From contig JAPDFW010000078.1 in assembly GCA_028826165.1 (NCBI GenBank), positions 124,001-188,000 of the forward strand: a DNA stretch of 64,000 nucleotides. The letters are read 5' to 3'. The position numbers and the translations under genes are program-made. Under the pieces are notes generated by a model that saw only the letters and a program-made list of their open reading frames with translations, did no database searches and was not told where the DNA came from. Positions 54,291-64,000 of this stretch are shown piece by piece (the stretch's first letter is position 1; each line of letters opens with the position of its first letter). This DNA is from Anaeramoeba ignava. Taxonomy: Eukaryota > Metamonada > Anaeramoebidae.

Positions 54291-57200
54291 ATGGTAATAA
54301 AGAATAAATTTTAAATTTTAAATTTTAAATTTTAATTTTAATTTTTAATTTTAATTTTAGTCTAACAAATTAATTGAAGCGATCAAATCAGGAGATATTA
54401 AACTTATAGAAGAACTTATTAAGAATGGAACTAATGTTAAAGTTTTTGATGTAAAAAAAAAATTTTTTTAATTTAAAAAAAATTTAAATTCATTTTAAAA
54501 AAGAAAGAATAATTAAAAAATATTTTAATATTTTATTCTACTTTTTATTTCCAATATAATTTCTTTTTCCTAAATTTCTCTTCTTCTCTTTTTTTTTATT
54601 ACAGGAAGTAATTATTTTAGTTAATCAAGAAAAATTAAATCAAATCAAATCAAATCAAATCTAAATTAAATTAAATTTCAAAAGAATGTAAAAAAAAAAC
54701 AAAAAGGAATTTTTAAGTTAAATGATTTAATATAAAAAAAATTATTATGATTAATTTTCATTTCATTTAGAAAATTACTCCATTGCATTATGCAAGTGGA
54801 TTAGAAATTGGACCTGAAATTATTCCTCTTCTTATTAATGCTGGAGCACGAGTTAATGCAATTGATGTGAATTTATATTTAAATTTATATTTAAATTTAA
54901 ATTTTTTTAATAAAAAAAAAATCTTTAATATTAATCATTTTAAATAGAAAGTATTTTCAAAAAAAGTTTAAAATGAAATTCAATCAAAAAAGATATATTT
55001 AAAAATTTATAAAAATCCCTTCAAATTTTTATAATTTGAAAACATTTTAGTTTGTAAATTTTTTTCATTTAATTTTTATTACAAAAAATTTTGTTTATAT
55101 TTTTTTTAAAAAAAATTTTTTAGAAAAATACTCCTTTACATTATGCTTTTGAAAGTAAATCTGCATTTGAGAATTCCAAATTACTCATTTCTGCAAATGC
55201 AAATGTGAATGCAATAAATGTAATTGGGATAAATATAAATATTTAAAATATAAATATAAATTCTATAATTTTTTTTAGATTGTAAAATTTTTTTTATAAC
55301 AAAGATATTTAAAATCAAATTTAAAATCAAATTTAAAATTAAATTTAAAATCAAATTTAAAATCAAATTTAAAATTAAATTTAAAATTAAATTTAAAATC
55401 AAATTTAAAATTAAATTTAAAATTAAATTTAAAATTAAATTTAAAATCAAATTTAAAATCAAATTTAAAATTAAATTTAAAATTAAATTTAAAATCAAAT
55501 TTAAAATTAAATTTAAAATCAAATTTAAAATTAAATTTAAAATCAAATTTAAAATCAAATTTAAAATCAAATTTAGCATCAAATTTAAAATTAAATTTAA
55601 AATCAAATTTAAAATCAAATTTAAAATCAAATTCTAAAATCAAATTTAAAATCAAATTTAAAATCAAATTTAAAATCAAATTTAAAATCAAATTCAAAAT
55701 CAAATTTAAAATCAAATTTAAAATCAAATTTAAAATCAAATTCAAAATCAAATTTAAAATCAAATTCAAAATCAAATTTAAAATCAAATTTAAAATTAAA
55801 TTTAAAATCAAATTCAAAATCAAATTTAAAATCAAATTTAAAATTAAATTTAAAATTAAATTTAGCATGTAAATTAATATATAAATCAAAAAAAAAAAAT
55901 AATAATTGAATAATTTGTTTACTTTTTGCATCATTTTTATATCAAAATAGAAAGCAACTCCTCTTCATTATGCTTGTGAAAATGGAATGGAATTTAAAAT
56001 TATACAATTATTACTTGAAGCAAAAGCTCAAACTGATATAATTAATGTAATTAAAAAATTTGAAAGAAAAAGAATTTTTTAATTTTTATTTTTTAATTTT
56101 CTTAATTTTAAAATAGGATGTTTGTTTTATTATTTTATAATCATTGTTCAATAATTTTTTTTTTTACATTCTGTAAATTATTTAATGTTAAATTTTTATT
56201 CATTTCAATTATTTTTTTTTAGGATGTAAATTTAATAATTTTCAGAAAAAAATATTTTTGTTTAAAAATATAAATTATTTTAAAAATAAAAAGAATAATC
56301 ATCCTTTAAATTGTGCGATTATTGGAGGATGTGAGAATGAAATAATTAATGCTTTAATATCTGCTAATTCTCCAGTGAATCTACCTGAAAATGTAAATTA
56401 AATTTTATTTTTAAATAAAAAAATATTTTGTTTGATTTATTCTTTTTTTTCGAAATAAAAAAGAGCATTCCACCACTTCAATTAGCTTTAAAGAATAAAA
56501 GAGATATAGATATTATTAAATCTTTGATTGTTGCTGGAGCAAATATTAACTCTAGAGATGTATTTAATTAAAATTTAATTTTTTATATTTAATTGAAATT
56601 TAATTTTTTATATTTAATTGAAATTTAATTTTTTATATTTAATTGAAATTTTAGTCAGTAATAAATTTTATTTTAACTCAAAGAAAAAAAGATTTTTTTT
56701 TAATTTTTAATTTTTAATTTTTAATTTTTAATTTTTAATTTTTAATTTTTAATTTTTAATTTTTAATTTTTAATTTTTAATTTTTAATTTTTAATTTTTA
56801 ATTTTTAATTTTTAATTTTTAATTTTTAATTTTTAATTTTTAATTTTTAATTTAGCTTGTAAATATTTTTTTTTGAAAATTTTATTATGAATAAATAAAT
56901 ATTTATTTAAATTTAAATAGATGAATACGCCTCTTCATGAGGCTTGTAATACTAAATGTTCCTCAGAGATCTTGAAACTTCTCATATCATTAGGAAGTGA
57001 TGTTAATGCAATAAATGTAAATTTATTATATCGAAAAATTCTTTTAAAAAGTTTTTCTTTTCATTAAATTTATTTTTTTTTATTGAATATTAATTTTAGG
57101 ATGTAAATTTAAAAAAAAAATGAAATTATTTATTTTTATATCAATATTTTCTTTTTCTTTTTAGTTTGTAAATATTTCATTTCATTTTATTTTATTTAGT

Positions 57201-59077
57201 AATTTTGATCTAAAAAAATATTCCTAACTTTCTTTTTTTTGAAAAAAAAAAATAATAAAAATAATAATATATGTATATATAAAATATAAAGGAATTATCT
57301 CCTCTTCATATTTTAATTGAAAATGATATAGATTTTTCTGTTGTTGAAATGATTCTTGATTCCGGTGCTGATGTTACATTAACATCTGTATTAATAATTG
57401 ATAATAATAAAAAATAATAATTATAAAAATTAATTTGAAAAAATTTTTTTGTTATTTTTAGTACGTAAATTATTTTACAATAAAAAAAATTAATTATTAT
57501 TAAAAATTTTAAATTATTTTATTTTTATTTCTAGGATGTTTGAATTAAAATATTTTTTTTAGAATGAAAATAATCTTGATTTATTTAAATTTTTTGTTTT
57601 AAAAAAATGTTTTAGAGAAGAACTGTTCTTCATTATGCTTGTATGAAGAAGGTTCCACTTGTGATTATTCAGAAAATACTACAAAATGGAGCTGATGTTA
57701 ATGCAACTGATGTAAATTTATTTTAATTTTAATTTTAATTTTTAATTTTTAATTTTTAATTTTTAATTTTTAATTTTTAATTTTTAATTTTTAATTTTTA
57801 ATTTTTAATTTTTAATTTTTAATTTTTAATTTTTAATTTTTAATTTTTAATAGGATGTAAAAATTTATTATTATTTAAAAAAATTTTTGATTTTATAATT
57901 TATTTATATAATTTATTTTAGTTCAATAATACACCACTTCATGCAGCTTGTCAATGGAATGCTCCACTTGATAATATTAAATTGTTATTAGATTCTGCTT
58001 CTGATGTTAATGCAACAAATGTAAAAATATTTTTATTTTTTGAATTTGTTATTTTTATTTTTATTTTTATTTTTATTTTTTTTAGCGAGTCGTAAAATTT
58101 GTTTTTTATATTTAAAATTAGAATTTTAAAAAAAAAACTTTATTTAATGATTTTAGAAAGATACACCTCTTCATTGTGCTTGTAGAGGTGAGACAATACC
58201 TGATGTTATTGATTTACTTGTTTCTTATGGAGCTGATCCAAATTCTCGAGCTGTAAAAAATTAAATTAAAAAATTAAATTAAATATAAAATATAAAATAT
58301 AAAAATATAAATATTAAAAAATATAAAAATATAAAAATATAAAAATATAAAAATAAAAATATTAAAAATATAAAATATAAAATATAAAATATAAAATATA
58401 AAAATATAAAAATATAAATATAGGCTGTAATTTTGTTTAATTAAATTTATTTTTGTATTTTTATTAATTTTTATTACTTTTTTTAGTGGGTTTGAAAAAA
58501 TGAAAATTTAAAAAATTTTTTCTTCAATTTGGATTAGATGTTTATTATTTTTATTATGATTTTTTTTTCAATCATTAGGATAAAACTCCACTTCATATTG
58601 CATGTGAATATAATTCATCAATTGATGTAATTGAAGCTTTATTAAAGAATGGTGCTCGTGTTGATGCTGAAGATGTAATTAATTTTATTTGTTTTAATTA
58701 ATATGATTTATTTATTTTAATTTTTAAATATAATTTAGATTGTAATTTTGATTTCTATTTAATTTATCAAATTAATTTAATTTAATTTAATTTAATTTAA
58801 TTTAATTTATTTTTAGGATGTAAATTTTAATTTTAATTTTAAATTTTAATTTTAATTTTAATTTTAATTTTGATTTTAATTTTAATTTTAATTTTAATTT
58901 TAATTTTGATTTAAATTTTAATTTTAATTTTAATTTTAATTTTAATTTTAATTTTAATTTTAATTTTGATTTAAATTTTAATTTTAATTTTAATTTTAAT
59001 TTTAATTTTAATTTTAGGGAAAAACTCCAATTCAATTTACTCAAGATGGAGAAATTATGAAAGTTTTGCAGAAATAA
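54291..59077 (+). CDS. ankyrin-repeat protein assembled from 34 exons, 20 of them 3 or 6 nt
   Basis: Large exons: ATG-only 54291-54293; 54361-54450; 54771-54866; 55124-55219; 55951-56046; 56294-56392; 56464-56559; 56921-57016; 57292-57387; 57616-57711; 57922-58020; 58157-58252; 58579-58674; 59018-59077. Between them lie the micro-exons listed in the next entry. All introns are GT-AG and phase 0; total 425 residues. The N-terminal block is SNKLIEAIKSGDIKLIEELI. Each following exon is one ankyrin repeat beginning xxTPLHYA and ending xVNAID. The last is GKTPIQFTQDGEIMKVLQK. Ankyrin arrays mediate protein-protein binding; the partner is unknown. Without the micro-exons the hairpin loops are two residues short of the family norm. 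Confidence 0.85.
54605..58819 (+). other. series of 19 three-nt and one six-nt micro-exons
   Basis: Each is AG-codon-GT, mostly GTAAAT/GTAATT/GTTTG: GAA 54605-54607, AAT 54685-54687; AAA 54948-54950, TTT 55051-55053; ATT 55279-55281, CAT 55866-55868; GAT 56117-56119, GAT 56223-56225; TCA 56655-56657, CTT 56856-56858; GAT 57100-57102, TTT 57165-57167; TAC 57462-57464, GAT 57535-57537; GAT 57854-57856; CGAGTC 58086-58091; GCT 58424-58426, TGG 58487-58489; ATT 58739-58741, GAT 58817-58819. Semicolons separate repeat junctions. Included, they give four residues between the conserved D/N and TPLH, e.g. D-E-N-K-I-TPLH and D-I-D-G-K-TP. Confidence 0.8.
55310..55864. repeat. (AAATTTAAAATC)n array in an ankyrin-gene intron
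   Basis: About 550 bp of AAATTTAAAATC/AAATTTAAAATT dodecamers between micro-exons ATT and CAT. One unit reads TTTAGCATCAAATTT near 55573, resembling the real micro-exon site TTTAGCATGTAAATT at its end but without a GT. Confidence 0.9.
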
Positions 59078-59775
59078 ATTTAGGTTTTGTGATAATTTTT
59101 CAAGTTCCAAAAATTATAAATTTTTCTTTTTTCTTTTTCTTCATTTTAATTTTTCATGTGTTTTTAAAACAATTTCTTCATTCATTCTTAAAAGAAAAAT
59201 CCTTTTTATCTTTTTCAAAAACATCAAATAAAAATCATTTTAACCAAAAATTTTTGTTTTTCTTTTTAATTTTAATTTTAATTTTAATTTTAATTTTAAT
59301 AAAAATTTTAATTTGGAAAAATTTGAAAATTTGAAATTAAAAAATTTTAATTTTAATTTTAATTTTAATTTTAATTTTGATTTTAATTTTATAAAAACAA
59401 TTTAAAAATAAAATAAATAAATTATAAATAAAATATATAAAAAGTTTTGCAGAAATAAATTTAGGTTTTGTGATAATTTTTCAAGTTCCAAAATTATAAA
59501 GAATTTTTTCTTTTTCTTTTTCTTTTTCTTCATTTTAATTTTTCATGTGTTTTTTAAACAAATTTCTTAATTCATTCTTAAAGAAAAATCCTTTTTTATC
59601 TTTTTTCAAAACATCAAATAAAAATCATTTTATAAAAAAAAAAAAAAATTTGTTTTTCTTCATTGCAAAATTGAAAAAAAAATTGAAAGAAAGAAATCAA
59701 AATTTGATAAAAATTGAAGAATTTGGAAAAATTTGAAAAGATTTGAAAGATAAAAAGTAGTAAATGAATTTAAAC
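59078..59775. repeat. duplicated 3' end of the ankyrin gene
   Basis: AAAGTTTTGCAGAAATAAATTTAGGTTTTGTGATAATTTTTCAAGTTCC-type sequence, covering the last codons and 3' flank at 59060-59110, recurs near 59440-59490. Similarity continues through CATGTGTTTTT...CATCAAATAAAAATCATTTT for about 250 bp. Otherwise there is no gene in this stretch on the plus strand. Confidence 0.8.
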
Positions 59776-61875
<2,100 letters not shown>

Positions 61876-62021
61876 TTAAAAGGAAAAAAAAGTAAGTAAA
61901 AAAGTAAGTAAAAAAGAAACTAAAGAAAAAAGAAAAATGAAAAATAAAAATAATTAAAAATTTTTTTTTCATTTTTTTTTCATTTTTTTTTTTAATTTTT
62001 TTTTTTTAATTAATATTAAAT
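61876..62021. promoter_or_regulatory. divergent promoter region, Atg8-like and AP-3 sigma
   Basis: 146 bp separate the two ATGs, which point apart. The content is AAAGTAAGTAAAAAAGTAAG and poly-T tracts. No specific element is recognised. Confidence 0.4.
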
Positions 62022-62662
62022 ATGATCAAAGCAGTTATAGTTGTTAATAATCATGGAAAACCTCGATTTATAAAATTTTATGATGAAATTCCAGAAGAAA
62101 AAAGAATTAAATTAGTGAAAGAAGTATTTCAAAAAATAACTCAAAGAGGTGATGTTTTATGTAATTTTTTAGATGGAAGTAAGTTAATAAATAATTTATT
62201 ATTGATTATTTTTTTATTTAAAAAAAAAAAAGGAGAAAAAAAAATTAAAAGGAGAAAATTTTTTATGAATCAAAAAAATACACAAAACAAAAACAATAAC
62301 TAGCACATGTGTCCACAGAAATCGCGGATTGGAGTTCAGATATCAAATTTGTTTATCGACACTTTGCAACACTTTATTTTATTTTTGTTATTGATTCATC
62401 AGAAAGTGAACTTGGAACTTTAGATTTAATACAAGTTTTTGTTGAGGCACTTGATCAAGCATTCGAAAATATATGCGAACTAGATATTATCTTTCATCCT
62501 GATCGAGTTTTGTATATTTTAGACCAAATGATTATGGGCGGGCTTGTTTTCGAAACTGATATTAAACAAATCGTTTTTATTTCAGAGGAATGTGATAGAC
62601 TTGCTGATGAAGCAAAGATTAAAGGGCAGGGAAGGGATAAAGATCCTTCTTTCAGGAAATAA
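62022..62662 (+). CDS. AP3S1: AP-3 adaptor complex sigma subunit
   Basis: Two exons, 62022-62178 and 62304-62662, phase 1, 171 residues. The sigma subunit is the small longin-fold chain of AP-3, which sorts cargo from endosomes to lysosomes and lysosome-related organelles. Family blocks: MIKAVIVVNNHGKPRFIKFY, LCNFLDG, IKFVYRHFATLYFIFVIDSS, ESELGTLDLIQVFVEALD and ENICELDIIFHPDRV. The choice of sigma-3 over sigma-1/2 rests on NNHGKPR and FHPDRV. The intron (125 bp, GTAAGT...CTAG) interrupts the variable loop, and its exact acceptor adds about four residues to that loop compared with animals. The intron contains two AAAAGGAGAAAA motifs, reverse complement of the motif near other starts. Confidence 0.93.
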
Positions 62663-62965
62663 GAATTAGAAGTTAAAATTTCCATTCAAAAATTTAATTG
62701 AAAAACTTTTTTAATTTTTGAAACATTTTTTAAACATTTTTTAAACATTTTTTAAACATTTTTTAAATTAAATTTTTAGAGAAGAAATTTTGAATTTAAA
62801 AAGAATTTAAAATTTAGAAATAATTTAAAATTTAGAAATACTTTAAAATTTAGAAATAATTTAAATAAAGAAAAATAATTTAAATAAAGAAAAAGAATTG
62901 AAAAATTTTTTTAATTTAAAAAAAAGTGAAAAAAATTATTCGCTAAAAAAAATGTCAAAAAAAAA
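62663..62965. other. short intergenic stretch between convergent genes
   Basis: AT-rich, with AAACATTTTTT repeated three to four times near 62720-62765 and AATTTAGAAATA repeats near 62815-62860. No gene seen. Confidence 0.7.
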
Positions 62966-63927
62966 TTAGCAAATTGAACCATGATTTGAATAAAATAAAG
63001 ATTCAACATAATAACGGAAATTAATAGATCGACAAAATAAAGTACCAGTTGGACAACTAAAAGAATCACTGTTAACATTATTAGCGATATTAAACAAATC
63101 AAAAGCAGCATTAATACCCCAAGCAAATTCCTTCTTAACATCATTAAGAGTTGCATCAAAATTCCCACGAGAACAATAATCTTCTTGAATCATATTAGTT
63201 TTATAATAAGGGATTTCTTTTGTGAGATTTTGAACATAAACTGGAAATTCAATTGAGGCTTGTGTTGTTACGTTTAAAAGTGTTGTTGAATCCCATTCTG
63301 AACCTCCCCACCAAAATGAAAGTGTTTGATAGTAACTTTGTGATACTGCTACTACAAAGTTAATTAATCCATTTGGGATATTTGGTAATGTTATTATTTC
63401 TGGTAATTGTATTGCAAGTTCATATGTATCAATATCAATTGTTGAATTTGTAAATCCTGTTGAAAAACTAAATGGATGAGCGGAAACACTTTCAACTTAA
63501 ATTTAAATTTTAAATTCAATTTTAATTTTAATTTTAAATTCAAAATAAATTTTAATTTTAATTTTAAATTCAAAATAAATTTTAATTTCATTCAAAATAA
63601 ATTTTAATTACTCGCCATTCTTGCTAAACATCCTAAAGTAAAAGAAGTTGAATTGAAATCTTGAGTAATATATTGAGGATGAGCTTTAGCAAAATCAAAC
63701 ATAAATAAACCAAAATCTGTATCAGTTCCAAAAAGATAACCAAAAAAAGAACCAAGAAGAAAAGATTTTTGATTTATTGTTTGAGTGCAATTAACCCAAT
63801 CATTCTTAAATGGAAAATCTTGGTTCATTTTTGCAAGAATTTCACAACCAAGAGTTAAATGAGTATAATTTCCAAAACAAGAAACAAAACTAATAAAACC
63901 AATTAAAAAAATTAATTCAATTTTCAT
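62966..63927 (-). CDS. secreted protein of unknown function (zinc-dependent phospholipase C-like start)
   Basis: Two exons, 63927-63612 and 63495-62966, phase 1, 281 residues. A signal peptide is clear (MKIELIFLIGFISFVSCFG). The next residues, NYTHLTLGCEILAKM and SFLLGSFFGYLFGTDTDFG, recall the His-containing start of zinc-dependent phospholipase C/S1-P1 type proteins, and ARMA/IESVSAHPF could supply another His. This is weak family evidence. Several Asn-X-Ser/Thr sites and paired cysteines (SCPTGTLFC) fit a secreted or lysosomal product. The C-terminus ends FYSNHGSIC. The intron is 116 bp. Confidence 0.75.
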
Positions 63928-64000
63928 TGAATAAAAAAATGAAAAAATTTTTTTTGTTTTTTGTTTTTTGTTTTTTGTTTATTTAATTTTTAATTTAAAA
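63928..64000. other. right edge, upstream flank of the secreted-protein gene
   Basis: TTTTTTGTTTT repeats and AT sequence; no gene visible before the window ends. Confidence 0.6.

Noticed and set aside
55181-55934. Two reverse-strand frames with ILNL / FKFD repeats
   Set aside because: Dodecamer intron repeat of the ankyrin gene; opposite to real exons and without any domain.

Overview
The window is about 80% or more A+T and looks like nuclear DNA of a free-living protist. It carries many short spliceosomal introns (GT-AG, mostly 70-130 bp), standard TAA/TAG/TGA stops, long runs of simple AT sequence, and typical eukaryotic genes (Integrator, BLOC-3, AP-3, EPG5, GOST seven-TM, FIGNL1). The expanded RCC1/BTB, BTB-TLDc and ankyrin families fit an amoeboid protist, possibly an Anaeramoeba-like metamonad. 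That taxonomic guess is inference only.

Layout, left to right. (1) 1-4019 (+): C-terminal part of a RasGAP-PH protein, seven exons in view. (2) 6458-4566 (-): branched-chain aminotransferase with an N-terminal membrane anchor and a KKEE tail. (3) 6459-7895: tandem AT repeat of about 117 bp. (4) 7896-14564 (+): intronless EPG5-like autophagy tether. (5) 14.6-32.8 kb: a BTB gene cluster with seven RCC1-BTB copies (two on each strand look readable or nearly so, the others are broken or fragments), a BTB/coiled-coil/armadillo gene and a BTB-TLDc gene. (6) 34647-32792 (-): FIGNL1-like AAA ATPase. (7) 34767-43368 (+): two tandem GPR107/108-like (GOST) seven-TM genes with kilobase-long AT first introns and a shared AT-AC (U12-type) intron. 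(8) 43618-45899 (+): Sua5/YrdC. (9) 47581-46051 (-): unknown Q/N/E-rich protein, head to head with (10) INTS8 at 47674-52088 (+). (11) 53936-52198 (-): HPS1. (12) 54291-59077 (+): ankyrin-repeat gene cut into 34 exons, 20 of them only 3 or 6 nt long. (13) 61875-59776 (-): Atg8-like gene that appears to lack the terminal glycine. (14) 62022-62662 (+): AP-3 sigma. (15) 63927-62966 (-): secreted protein.

Main discovery candidate: in the ankyrin gene each repeat is one 96-nt exon. The four-residue hairpin loop between repeats is only restored if two separate 3-nt micro-exons (AG-NNN-GT) are spliced in at each junction. Nine junctions have exactly two, and the three exceptions look like intron-loss or fusion intermediates. 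Other strong points are the AT-AC intron with a perfect 5' ATATCCTTT in both GOST paralogues, and armadillo exons that are four times exactly 129 nt with every intron in phase 1. Several genes (EPG5, Atg8-like, HPS1, AP-3 sigma) belong to autophagy/lysosome-related traffic, but no co-regulation can be shown from sequence.
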